Shown here: in pieces, positions 1 to 7,825 of the stretch
Numbering within the stretch: the first letter of the stretch is position 1
How the letters are laid out: each line of letters starts with the position of its first letter
DNA from: Lentisphaeria bacterium UBA1724
GTDB taxonomy: Bacteria; Verrucomicrobiota; Lentisphaeria; Oligosphaerales; Oligosphaeraceae
Direction of reading: 5' to 3'
DNA length: 30,950 nt
Assembly: GCA_002315885.1 (NCBI GenBank)
Contig: DCIO01000023.1
Span: 1-30,950 of the forward strand
Program-made: the position numbers and the translations under genes
Notes under the pieces: generated by a model
What the model was told of the DNA's origin: nothing
The model's input: the letters and a program-made list of their open reading frames with translations, nothing else
Databases searched by the model: none

Positions 1-72
1 ATCCGCCACCAGCACCGCGTATTTTTCGGAGAAGGGGGCGCTGCCCTTCACCTGGAATGGCTTGAAGCCCAT
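1..72 (-). CDS. N-terminal fragment of an unidentified protein, last visible gene of the polysaccharide operon
   Basis: An ATG at position 72 opens a frame with no stop down to the window edge, giving 24 codons that begin MGFKPFQVKG and continue SAPFSEKYAVLVAD. A GGAG motif lies four bases before the ATG, a well-placed ribosome binding site. The preceding GT4 gene ends only 35 bases upstream, so this is probably the next gene of the same operon. Too little is visible to name a family. Confidence 0.55.
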   Translation of the reverse strand, partial: MGFKPFQVKGSAPFSEKYAVLVAD

Positions 73-107
73 ACTGCTCCGAGGCAATGCCCTCTCCAAA
101 GCGGCCC

Positions 108-1265
108 TCACTCCCTGACTTTGTCATAGACTTCCATCAGAATCTGGTAAATTTTCTCACGGGAGTATTTTTCCAGGGCTTCATTTCGTCCGTTCTGGCC
201 GTATCGTCGGCAGCGTTCGATATCTCCATACACGCCAGAGACCTTGTTGGCGAGATCCTCCGCATCCATGGGACGGAATTTTTCGCCCGTCACCCCTTCG
301 GTCACGATGGCTCCCGGTGCTCCTATATCCGCCGCCAGCACGGGCCGTTCCAACTGCTTCGCCTGCACGATTACATTGGGAAAACCCTCATAGCACCGAC
401 TGGGCACCACAATCACCCGTGAATCGAGATATGCCTGACGCAATGCCTCGCCCTGCAAGAACCCCGACCAGGAGACATTCGCTGGAGCGGCATCACGGAT
501 TCCAGGCATTCCCTCGGGATCCCCCACGACCTGAAATGGGAGTTCCGGCAACCGCCGTGCGCATTCCACGAACTCCTCAATGCCCTTTTCTGCGCTGACG
601 CGACCAATGAAAGTCACATATTTCCCCGGTGACCAGGATTCGGCGGGAGGCATCGACTGCATAATTCCTGGCACAACCGATAGCTTTTCCGCAGGAATCC
701 CCTGCTGGATGAATTTCTGCCGCTGGAATTCCGTCTGAACGAGGAAGACATCCACGTTATCCAAAATGCGCCGGGTGACACGCGCCAACCAGCCACGCAA
801 TGCGTAGGCGCCGCTTTTCAGGCTTCCACCCAGGCAGCGTTTTCGGAAACAATTCCACTCATGACCTCCCAGGCATTGCTCACATACCATGCCAAGAGAA
901 TCGCAGCAAAGGCCATTGGGACAAAAGAGCCGATAGTTCGGACAACGCATGACGATGGGCACACCGCAACTGCGGATTGCCCTGAAAATGCTGGGTGAAA
1001 TCAACGGGTAGATATTCTGCACCTGTACGAGCTCGGGACGGAATTCCTGGATTTGTCTAGTGATGGCGCGTGCCTCCGCGGGATTCCACAATCCCGTAAA
1101 CATTGACTTGATTTTTCCGTATGTGGAACCCGCGATTTCGGCGGAGGAACGCCGATGCCACTGGACCTGGTGACCGTGTTCCTGCAACAGCGACACAATC
1201 GCCTCCGCCGCAGTCTCTTCCCCCGACGGCTTCGCGTAGTCGTTATGGATATAGAGGATTTTCAT
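108..1265 (-). CDS. GT4-family glycosyltransferase
   Basis: Predicted cytoplasmic retaining glycosyltransferase of 385 residues that would add a sugar from a nucleotide donor to the growing lipid-linked unit. The N-terminus (MKILYIHNDY, then SGEE) is typical of GT4 enzymes. A cysteine-rich stretch after residue 100 (MRCPNYRLFCPNG ... VCEQC ... CFRKRC) is common in one GT4 subgroup. The C-terminal donor-binding half carries FIGRVSAEKGIEEF and YEGFPNVIVQ. In that last motif the second glutamate of the usual E-X7-E is glutamine. The frame stays open to 1448, but the upstream part is only repeat DNA and the end of the previous gene, so the ATG at 1265 is preferred. Its Shine-Dalgarno run AAAAAAGGAG touches the ATG with no spacer, which is odd. 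The acceptor sugar cannot be told. Confidence 0.9.
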   Translation of the reverse strand: MKILYIHNDYAKPSGEETAAEAIVSLLQEHGHQVQWHRRSSAEIAGSTYGKIKSMFTGLWNPAEARAITRQIQEFRPELVQVQNIYPLISPSIFRAIRSCGVPIVMRCPNYRLFCPNGLCCDSLGMVCEQCLGGHEWNCFRKRCLGGSLKSGAYALRGWLARVTRRILDNVDVFLVQTEFQRQKFIQQGIPAEKLSVVPGIMQSMPPAESWSPGKYVTFIGRVSAEKGIEEFVECARRLPELPFQVVGDPEGMPGIRDAAPANVSWSGFLQGEALRQAYLDSRVIVVPSRCYEGFPNVIVQAKQLERPVLAADIGAPGAIVTEGVTGEKFRPMDAEDLANKVSGVYGDIERCRRYGQNGRNEALEKYSREKIYQILMEVYDKVRE

Positions 1266-1277
1266 CTCCTTTTTTAT

Positions 1278-1336
1278 AGAGTGTACCGACGGCGTCCACG
1301 TCGTCGAAAAAGAGTGTACCGACGGCGTCACCGCCG
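1278..1336 (-). repeat. Two copies of a 33-bp hairpin-forming intergenic repeat
   Basis: Two units begin at 1278 and 1311 (both AGAGTGTACCGACGGCGTC on the plus strand), a period of 33. Each contains a small inverted repeat. Read on the minus strand, the unit nearest the WecG/TagA gene gives CGGCG-GTGA-CGCCG, a stem with a GNRA-type loop. The TGA of that loop is the stop codon of the WecG/TagA gene. The same family recurs at 2103-2204. Confidence 0.85.
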
Positions 1337-2065
1337 AATCAACAGATGCCATGCCACATGGGTGACGCAGCAGAGATTCCGCCAGAAGACGCGTTTCCCG
1401 CCAGTGGTCATACGCCAAAGCCACTCCATTCCGATGGCGCGTACCCACCTTGGTGCCCAGGACTGGTGTCCTGTATGGAAATCGAAGGCCGCCCCTACCC
1501 CCAGCATTACGGGCACCGGGATTCGTCCCAGGAATTTATGCATCCAGATTTCCTGACGGGGTCCCCCCAGCGCCACCCAGAGGCAATCCACCTGCTTTTC
1601 ACGGAGTTCCGCGCAAAGTGCCTCCAATTCCTCTTCCGTCATGTCCCGGAAGGGGGGGCAGTTCGTTCCCACCACTTGCAACCCAGGATAACGGGCAGTC
1701 AATTTCTCGGCGAGTTCCTCCGCGACTCCTTCCTTCCCTCCGAAAAAGTAATGACGCCAACCACGGGAGACGCCATACTCGCAAGCCGACAACAAAAACG
1801 ACGGCCCGGATACGCGTTCCACGGGATGCCCCAATGCCCAGCCCGCTAATTTCGCCGTGGCAATGCCATCGGGATAACAGCGGGTGGCGCCATTCAGGAC
1901 CTCACGGACTTCCGCCTCCGAATAGACACGATGCAACAAATTCCCCTCAAAAAAACAAAGATAGTGATGACCGCCAGATACAATTAACTCACACAAATCC
2001 TCCAATGCCTCGGACATACTGGAAGAGGTGACATTCACGCCAGCGACTTGAATGACTTCACGCAT
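1328..2065 (-). CDS. WecG/TagA/CpsF-family glycosyltransferase
   Basis: A 245-residue protein matching the WecG/TagA/CpsF family, which usually adds the second sugar (for example ManNAc or ManNAcA) to polyprenyl-diphospho-GlcNAc on the cytoplasmic side. Visible family motifs in order are GNLLHRVY, CYPDGIATAKLAG (with the conserved PDG aspartate), FFGGKEGVAEELAEKL, VVGTNCPPF, CLWVALGGPRQEIWMHK and MLGVGAAFDFHTG. The length is normal for the family. The ATG at 2065 has GGGGGAG about 12 bases upstream; a GTG at 2086 would add seven residues but has no better site. It fits functionally with the GlcNAc-1-P-transferase at the start of this operon. Hairpin repeats lie directly upstream and at its 3' end, and the final TGA lies inside a repeat hairpin, so the gene looks like a unit bounded by repeats. 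Confidence 0.92.
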   Translation of the reverse strand: MREVIQVAGVNVTSSSMSEALEDLCELIVSGGHHYLCFFEGNLLHRVYSEAEVREVLNGATRCYPDGIATAKLAGWALGHPVERVSGPSFLLSACEYGVSRGWRHYFFGGKEGVAEELAEKLTARYPGLQVVGTNCPPFRDMTEEELEALCAELREKQVDCLWVALGGPRQEIWMHKFLGRIPVPVMLGVGAAFDFHTGHQSWAPRWVRAIGMEWLWRMTTGGKRVFWRNLCCVTHVAWHLLIRR

Positions 2066-2102
2066 GATACTATTGTGCTCCCCCACCCTGGAAAAAAATC
2101 CC

Positions 2103-2204
2103 GGTGTGTGTGCCGACGGCGTCCCCGCAGTCGGATGGTGTGTGTGCCGACGGCGTCACCGCCGTCGAAAGGTGTGTGTACCGACGGCGTCACCGCCATG
2201 TAAA
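2103..2204 (-). repeat. Three copies of a 34-bp hairpin-forming intergenic repeat
   Basis: Units begin at 2103, 2137 and 2171 with an exact period of 34. On the plus strand each starts GGTGTGTGT(G/A)CCGACGGCGTC. The second unit holds a perfect stem, GACGGCG-TCAC-CGCCGTC, whose minus-strand loop is GTGA. The first unit has loop GGGA and one mismatch in the stem. Stems are kept while linkers differ. The array fills most of the gap between the GT2 gene and the WecG/TagA gene. It resembles a dispersed REP-like element rather than CRISPR, because there are no distinct spacers. Confidence 0.88.
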
Positions 2205-2243
2205 TGTCCAGGTCTACGTCCTCCACCGTCTCTATCCTGGCAT

Positions 2244-2262
2244 ATTTCCGAATTCCGAATTA
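2244..2262 (-). repeat. Short heptamer repeat (AATTCGG) at the end of a glycosyltransferase gene
   Basis: On the minus strand the stop codon TAA runs into AATTCGG-AATTCGG-AAAT, about two and a half copies of a heptamer. The same heptamer family forms a longer array at 19902-19940. Confidence 0.5.
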
Positions 2263-3216
2263 ACGCTTTCTCTCCCTTCTACGCAGGAATGCGCACCAAA
2301 GTTTCCAGGAGATAGGACAAACGGCCATCCACAGGAAGAGTCGATTCACACGATTTTTTGGGAAGAACGCGCCATTATTTCGGGCTTCCGCCCGTGCCAG
2401 TGCATCCTTTCCGCACTGGATATGGCAGTAGCACAAATTACGGGAGATTTTCCCCAGTGCGAACTCCAGATGTTCTCCGCAGAACTCCGTCTTCCGTGCA
2501 TAAATACGTTTTCGCCATTCTGCAAACGAAGGCGCACTCTGCCATCTCCGCATATTCTTCTCCAGCCAGCCCTGCTTTTGGGTCACTACGCCCCCGTCGC
2601 TGGTGAAGAGGACTTTCGGAATGAAGCCCCACTTGCCGTATGTGGCCAGCATTGCCCAGAACTCCAAATCCTCGCAGATGCGTAACTCCTCCCGCTGACC
2701 GCCAATCGCCAACGCAGTCTCACGTCGGAAGAGCACGCTACCGGTACAAACGTGATTGAAGCGTCCCCAGAAATCAAAGAAATCCTCCAGCACTACGGGG
2801 GCGGTCACACCTGTATTTTGCGGAACGATGGAAGGCTCCTTCCCAATAAGCTTATGGCATTGCATCACGCTTACCGCAACAGCCTCGGGATGGCCCTGCA
2901 AAAACTTCACCGTCTCCGCCAGGAAAGTCGGCTCCCAGAAGTCATCGCCATCCAAAAAGGCACAGAATTCCCCACGGGCTTCCCGCAACCCGCGATTCCG
3001 CGCCGCAGCTGGGCCGCGATTCTCACTCTGGCGCAAGACCCGGATGCGCTCATCTCCCATTTTTTTCACCACAGCAACCGTATCATCCGTAGAGGCATCA
3101 TCCACCGCCAGGACTTCCAAGTCAAGTGCCTCTTCTTGCCCCAAGACCGACGCTAGCGCGCGTTCTATCAATAACCCCGTGTTGTAGGTCGGAATGATGA
3201 CGGAAATCGAAGGCAT
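2260..3216 (-). CDS. GT2-family (GT-A fold) glycosyltransferase
   Basis: A 318-residue predicted inverting glycosyltransferase. The N-terminus MPSISVIIPTYNTG is the classic GT2 start. It is followed by the nucleotide-binding acidic site VDDASTDD (around residue 40), the metal-binding FLDGDDFW (around residues 88-94) and the ICEDLEFW acidic motif in the acceptor half. No strong membrane segment is seen. The start is the ATG at 3216, preceded by GGAGGAGTAATTG, which holds both the binding site and the TAA of the upstream ATP-grasp gene, so the two are probably translated together. Donor and acceptor are unknown. Confidence 0.92.
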   Translation of the reverse strand: MPSISVIIPTYNTGLLIERALASVLGQEEALDLEVLAVDDASTDDTVAVVKKMGDERIRVLRQSENRGPAAARNRGLREARGEFCAFLDGDDFWEPTFLAETVKFLQGHPEAVAVSVMQCHKLIGKEPSIVPQNTGVTAPVVLEDFFDFWGRFNHVCTGSVLFRRETALAIGGQREELRICEDLEFWAMLATYGKWGFIPKVLFTSDGGVVTQKQGWLEKNMRRWQSAPSFAEWRKRIYARKTEFCGEHLEFALGKISRNLCYCHIQCGKDALARAEARNNGAFFPKNRVNRLFLWMAVCPISWKLWCAFLRRRERKR

Positions 3217-3219
3217 CAA

Positions 3220-4161
3220 TTACTCCTCCCCTCCAGGCAACTTGATCCAATCCCCCATGGTGCGATTGAATTCACGGGGGCGAATTCTCCCTAGACCGCC
3301 TTCATGATGGAAGGTGAATTCGCCAAAATAGAGCCGATTGTTGATGACATACAAATCCACACGAACAAATGGGAAGCCTTTTGACAAACGACTTGCCACA
3401 TCCAGCATCTCCGGCAAAATTGCGGGTACGGGGATTTCCTTCGTTGGGTCATTGGGATAGAGAATAAACGCATCAATCAATTGCCATTCCGGGGTATAGA
3501 GATTGCGATGATGGCTGGTGAAACGGTCATAATCCACCTGTATCATCCGGACTGTACCATCGAAACAGTACAGCTTGTAATCCTTCAAATCTGAATGGGA
3601 GTCGTTATCCGCCATCAAGGGCTCTGCAATAATTCTGGGCACGATATCCCGATATGGTCGTTCGCGCCCAAGCCAGTAGTAATTCCGCTTCAACGCGGAC
3701 TCCAATTTCTTGCGGGCTTTCATCCTGTCAAATGACGACTTGTCTCGGCAAAATACGATACTTCCGCTGTCATGGGTAGGCTTGAGAACAAACTGGTCAG
3801 GGAGTGAACCAAAATCAATTTCATCAAAATGCTTCCATGCACCTAAAAGAGGAAAAGTGTATCCATCCCCTAGTTTATCACGAATGATTTCTCGCACTCC
3901 AAGCTTATCTGCCATTTGCGTATGCAAAGCAGTATCATTATGCATTTTCAGCCACTGTGTCTTCTCATTGAAGAGTTTCAGCGTCTCGGGATGACGCAAA
4001 TCCAGCCATTTTCCGAAGGTCAGAAAATAGACAATCTTCAGATACAGTTCATCGGATGCAATGAGATGTGTACAGTAAAAAACGCACTGACGAAGGATGC
4101 GCGGTATCAACACCAATGCGTAATAGGTCCATCTCCGAAATGGGGTAAAGTAATTTTTCAT
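3220..4161 (-). CDS. TupA-like ATP-grasp polysaccharide biosynthesis protein
   Basis: A 313-residue member of the ATP-grasp group found in capsule and teichuronopeptide loci. TupA-type proteins are thought to form an amide or peptide-like bond on a sugar acid, using ATP. Visible motifs are LFNEKTQWLKMH near residue 65, QFVLKPTHDSGSIVFC (ATP-grasp lysine and flexible loop), LKDYKLYCFDGTVRMIQVD, and the C-terminal metal-binding core VRVDLYVINNRLYFGEFTF. The first 40 residues are hydrophobic and basic, perhaps a membrane-associated helix. The ATG overlaps the TGA of the upstream GT4 gene as ATGA, which implies translational coupling. Its presence suggests an amino-acid or amine decoration on the polymer, but the substrate is inferred only from the family. 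Confidence 0.88.
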   Translation of the reverse strand: MKNYFTPFRRWTYYALVLIPRILRQCVFYCTHLIASDELYLKIVYFLTFGKWLDLRHPETLKLFNEKTQWLKMHNDTALHTQMADKLGVREIIRDKLGDGYTFPLLGAWKHFDEIDFGSLPDQFVLKPTHDSGSIVFCRDKSSFDRMKARKKLESALKRNYYWLGRERPYRDIVPRIIAEPLMADNDSHSDLKDYKLYCFDGTVRMIQVDYDRFTSHHRNLYTPEWQLIDAFILYPNDPTKEIPVPAILPEMLDVASRLSKGFPFVRVDLYVINNRLYFGEFTFHHEGGLGRIRPREFNRTMGDWIKLPGGEE

Positions 4162-5333
4162 CGGCTCTCTCTTACTTTTTGCGCCATCTCGCAGGCGGCA
4201 AAAATCCTCTCTGCCGCTTTTGGGGGAGTAAAATCCGCTACAATTTTCCGGCTCGCATCTCCCATGGCTGTCAATTCGGACTTACCTTTCTTCGCAATGG
4301 AACGAAGCATCTCCGCCGTCGCGTCACAATCCATCGGGTCAAATACCCAGCCATTCTCGGCTGTCACCAACTCGGGATGGCAGCCGTTGTAGCAGGAACA
4401 CGCTATGGGCAATCCGCAGGACATGGCCTCCGGGACCACCAACGACCAGTTGTCCTCCAAGGTCGGAATCACAAATACATCCGCGAATTTATAGTATGGC
4501 GCGATGAGGTCATAGGACACACGACCCGTAAAAACCACTCGCAGGTGATTCGCCTGGACGAACTCCTCCAAGGTCCCGCGCTCCCCACCCTCCCCCACAA
4601 TAACGAGAGTCGCATCCTGCAACGCGGCGGCTTTCCACGCCTCCAGCAGTTGCCTGATGCCCTTGCGGGATATCAGCTGCCCGACATACAGGAAAATGCG
4701 CCCACACACACCAAGAGTACTGCGTAATTGCTGAATCTCTTCTGACGGCACGACGGAGACCGCCTCCGACAATCCACAGGTATCCGCTGCCATTTGCCCA
4801 ACGAAAATGCGCTCCTCAGAAGTTCCGAGAGTCGCCAGGTATTCTTCACAGAGTCGCCCATTGACGCAGTAGGCATCGATATTCCGCATGGCCCATTTGC
4901 GATAGAGCTTCCGATACCACTGGCAGTGCCGTTCCGTATACGCGGTCCGTTCATAGCACATCACATGGGGAGTCGCATGCCACATCCGCTGCCAGAGTGG
5001 CGCGTAAGTCCACTGCATAAATCCATCGCTTAACATCACCTCGGGAACAGAATTACGCAACGCCTTCACCAATCCAGGCTGATAGGGAATCCGAATGCCC
5101 TTGTTGGCAAATCCCGTCGTGATATTCTTTCGACGTGTGGTCGCTAGCCGCAACTCACCAGTCAGACCGATGGCGCGCTCCCCTAACACACCCCGCAATT
5201 TTTCCGCCAACACCTCACCCGTCACCTCCCGATTGAAAATCACCGTGAGCTGATGGCCGCACAATTCATCCAAGGCGGCATATACCGGGATTCGATAATC
5301 CAGGAAAGAACGTGTTACCCATGTCAAACGCAT
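4158..5333 (-). CDS. GT4-family glycosyltransferase
   Basis: A predicted cytoplasmic glycosyltransferase of 391 residues from the ATG at 5333 (MRLTWVTRSFLDYRIPVY). The C-terminal GT-B half is clear: FLYVGQLISRKGIRQLLEAW, TLVIVGEGGERG, VVFTGRVSYD and VFVIPTLEDNWSLVVPEAMSCGLPIACS. The GT4 acidic pair appears as D..E. A GTG at 5375 would add 14 residues, and neither start has a good Shine-Dalgarno site, so the start is uncertain. The roughly 160 bases between this start and the preceding gene hold no convincing gene; a 65-codon frame from a GTG at 5463 crosses it but has no recognisable domain. The gene is coupled to the downstream ATP-grasp gene by ATGA. Confidence 0.88.
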   Translation of the reverse strand: MRLTWVTRSFLDYRIPVYAALDELCGHQLTVIFNREVTGEVLAEKLRGVLGERAIGLTGELRLATTRRKNITTGFANKGIRIPYQPGLVKALRNSVPEVMLSDGFMQWTYAPLWQRMWHATPHVMCYERTAYTERHCQWYRKLYRKWAMRNIDAYCVNGRLCEEYLATLGTSEERIFVGQMAADTCGLSEAVSVVPSEEIQQLRSTLGVCGRIFLYVGQLISRKGIRQLLEAWKAAALQDATLVIVGEGGERGTLEEFVQANHLRVVFTGRVSYDLIAPYYKFADVFVIPTLEDNWSLVVPEAMSCGLPIACSCYNGCHPELVTAENGWVFDPMDCDATAEMLRSIAKKGKSELTAMGDASRKIVADFTPPKAAERIFAACEMAQKVRESR

Positions 5334-5494
5334 TGTGATAAGCCGTGTGTATTTTGATTTTGTGCTCTTCCCCACGAAGCGGGAATTCCTGGATAATCAA
5401 TCCACAGATTTCAAGGATTTCCCAGAAATGGTTATTCAATGCTGCGTCTCGTCCATTGCACACAGCTGCGGATTGTGAAAAACAAACAAAGCCC

Positions 5495-6445
5495 TCAAGG
5501 AGTCTCCATCGGGAAAGCCTTCAAGTAATTGCCAAGCCATTTTGTAATCTCATGCTGTCCTTTGGGATTCAGGTGAATCGCATCCGCAAACAGGGAGTAA
5601 TCCGAGGAAAAAATCGGATTCAAATCAACAAATGACACATCTTCGAAAAGAGCGGCCAAACGCTGAATATGCCCGAGCGCCTCCCGATATTTCTCCGGCT
5701 CCGCGTCATTCAGAAGATCCACCGAGGGAATTCCCAACAAAATTACCTTGACGTGGTGCTCTACCAACCATTCGACCGTCTGACTTAATTCCACGATCGA
5801 CTCCTCCTGAAAAGTAATGTGCCAAAAATCCCCTTCCCGGAGCTGGCGACGGAATATCTCCGGCTGAAAATGCTTCAGCGTATAATTTTTCCAATCTCCA
5901 CGCCATCCGCGGATGGACTCCCATAAGAGCAAATCGGTAAAACGTGTCAAGGGAATCAACTTTTTTTTCGCATATTCACCTGGAGAAGCCTGCATACGGG
6001 CCATCCGGTCTACTGCCTTCGAACATCCCATGAAAGGCATGAAACACGTATAGGCATTGGCAGAAAGCCCCCTGGCGAAACTTCTCGCGCTTACATCGTA
6101 AATCACAATCTTAGGGAATCCACCCGTCATTTCTACATATTGTTCCAGCATGACACGCCGTTCCCCCACGCCGACACCACTCATGGTATATTTGCTGACA
6201 CACAATCCCGTAGCATCCTCCAAAGCATGTTTATCGATTCCCATGGCGCTTACGGAATGTCCGATGCATAATATGTCACAGGGGACGATGCAGTAATATC
6301 TTTTGAGTCCACTAAGAAGGAAGGCACTCCCGGCTAAATTCAGCAAAATGAACAATGCCAGGCATAATGACAGGCCAATTAGCTTCTTCCCATAGCCGGG
6401 GATTTTTTGGAAGTTTGTCTTGAATCCCTTTCCCATATCCAGCAT
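5495..6445 (-). CDS. Membrane-anchored SGNH/DUF-type esterase-like partner of an MBOAT acyltransferase
   Basis: A 316-residue protein with one N-terminal membrane segment (about residues 22-46) and a predicted extracytoplasmic SGNH-hydrolase fold. The block I serine is seen in ILCIGHSVSAMG (Ser64). The catalytic Asp-His pair lies near the end in LFADAIHLNPKG (Asp288 and His291). Such proteins commonly sit beside AlgI/DltB-type MBOAT proteins and take part in moving acyl groups onto exported polysaccharides. The MBOAT gene lies directly upstream, ending three bases before this start (TAG-GGA-ATG). A second ATG at 6436 has AGGGA about nine bases upstream and could be the true start, giving 313 residues. 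I infer a role in O-acylation of the polymer; the acyl group is unknown. Confidence 0.85.
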   Translation of the reverse strand: MLDMGKGFKTNFQKIPGYGKKLIGLSLCLALFILLNLAGSAFLLSGLKRYYCIVPCDILCIGHSVSAMGIDKHALEDATGLCVSKYTMSGVGVGERRVMLEQYVEMTGGFPKIVIYDVSARSFARGLSANAYTCFMPFMGCSKAVDRMARMQASPGEYAKKKLIPLTRFTDLLLWESIRGWRGDWKNYTLKHFQPEIFRRQLREGDFWHITFQEESIVELSQTVEWLVEHHVKVILLGIPSVDLLNDAEPEKYREALGHIQRLAALFEDVSFVDLNPIFSSDYSLFADAIHLNPKGQHEITKWLGNYLKAFPMETP

Positions 6446-6448
6446 TCC

Positions 6449-7822
6449 CTAGAATTGATAGTATATAAATCCCTTGTGATTCACCGCAAACAACGCGATT
6501 AACACCCCCAGGAATACCCAGAAGACGGGTTTGAGAAAATAACGGTTTCTGCTACGGAAAGACGAAAAGAGCTGGAAGTGCTGAATTCCTTCGATGAGGA
6601 AGACCAAGCCAACAAACAGCACGTCAAATACGGCAATCACCTGTGACCCTCCCACATTAAGATGACCGGGATTGCAGCAGATTCCCCGCAGGTATTGCAT
6701 TGCAGTATGGACGGATGGGCACCGGAAGAAGACCCATGCGAAGGCCACTACATGGAACGTAATCAGCCAATGGAGCCAAGCCGTCAGGCGTGATGTCTTC
6801 GTAATCACTGCCAAAGCGCCTTTTTCCAGCAAATAGGCTACCCCATGGATTCCGCCCCAGGCGACATAGGTCCAATTCGCACCATGCCATAACCCGCTAA
6901 CAAGGAACACCAACAGGATATTCCGCAGCCACTTGGCTCGCCCCACGCGATTTCCACCCAGTGGGATGTATAGATAATCCGCGAACCACTTTGTCAACGA
7001 AATATGCCATCGACGCCAAAAATCCCCTATGGATTTTGCGAAATACGGAAAAGAGAAATTGATACCCAGTTTGATGCCGAAGAGCCTAGCCACCCCGATG
7101 GCGATTTCGGAATACCCGGAAAAATCGCAATAGATTTGCACCGTATACAAATACGCATAGAAAAGCAACGAAATACCGCTGTAATTCTGGGGATGTTCAA
7201 AGCCACCATGAACCAACTGCGCAATTCGGTCAGCCACCACTATTTTCTTGAATAAGCCCCAGAAAATGAGGTGTACCCCCACCAGCAGGTTTTTCCATTC
7301 GAATGTACGGCGTTGTTTCAATTGTGGCAATAATGACGATGCCCGGGCAATGGGACCAGCTGACACATGTGGAAAGAAGGATACAAATAGCGCATAGTCC
7401 ACCAAAGAACACTCTGCCCGCAATTTTCCATGATACACATCCATGACATAGGCGTAACACTGGAAGGTGAAGAAGGAAAGACCTATTGGCACCACAAGGG
7501 ACTTCCCCAAAACGCCACCAAATCCGATATTCTGCAACACAAAATCAAAATACTTGTAGATGAATAACACCCCTATCGTGGAAAAGATTGCTATCCCGCA
7601 TATACACTTCTTGTATTTCCCTTTGCTTTCCAAAAACCTGGCACAGCTATAGGAAATGAGCGTCACCACCAAAAGAATCGCGGCACCCACCAGGCCCCAC
7701 AGACCGTATACACCAAAGCTGGCTGCCAGCAAAAATAAATTCTGTTTTCGCAAAGCAACCGTGTAGTATAGCAATACCAGAAGGCCTATCAGAAAATAGT
7801 ATGTCCAAGTCGTCGGCAACAT
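6449..7822 (-). CDS. MBOAT-family O-acyltransferase (AlgI-like)
   Basis: A 457-residue polytopic membrane protein of the MBOAT family, which passes acyl groups through the inner membrane to extracytoplasmic sugars. Family landmarks are FFPHVSAGPIARASSLLPQLKQ (around residues 149-170), YCDFSGYSEIAIGVARLFGI, GDFWRRWHISLTKWFADYLYIPLGGNR, and the catalytic histidine in SGLWHGANWTYVAWGG (His313). Length and topology match AlgI-type proteins. It starts at an ATG three bases after the TAG of the polymerase gene, with the AGGGG binding run touching the start codon. The SGNH-like gene follows in the same arrangement. The three genes are in the same frame and separated only by TAG-GGR-ATG. Confidence 0.95.
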   Translation of the reverse strand: MLPTTWTYYFLIGLLVLLYYTVALRKQNLFLLAASFGVYGLWGLVGAAILLVVTLISYSCARFLESKGKYKKCICGIAIFSTIGVLFIYKYFDFVLQNIGFGGVLGKSLVVPIGLSFFTFQCYAYVMDVYHGKLRAECSLVDYALFVSFFPHVSAGPIARASSLLPQLKQRRTFEWKNLLVGVHLIFWGLFKKIVVADRIAQLVHGGFEHPQNYSGISLLFYAYLYTVQIYCDFSGYSEIAIGVARLFGIKLGINFSFPYFAKSIGDFWRRWHISLTKWFADYLYIPLGGNRVGRAKWLRNILLVFLVSGLWHGANWTYVAWGGIHGVAYLLEKGALAVITKTSRLTAWLHWLITFHVVAFAWVFFRCPSVHTAMQYLRGICCNPGHLNVGGSQVIAVFDVLFVGLVFLIEGIQHFQLFSSFRSRNRYFLKPVFWVFLGVLIALFAVNHKGFIYYQF

Positions 7823-7825
7823 CCC

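Noticed and set aside
1328..1448. N-terminal extension of the left GT4 protein to 446 residues
   Set aside because: The added residues translate only the repeat units and the end of the WecG/TagA gene; the GT4 fold begins at the ATG at 1265.
2103..2204. CRISPR-like array with 34-bp period
   Set aside because: The units are contiguous repeats with no distinct spacers and only three copies, and no cas gene is nearby.
5266..5463. Small minus-strand gene (65 codons) before the GT4 gene
   Set aside because: It overlaps the GT4 N-terminus in another frame, lacks a ribosome binding site and shows no codon bias or domain.
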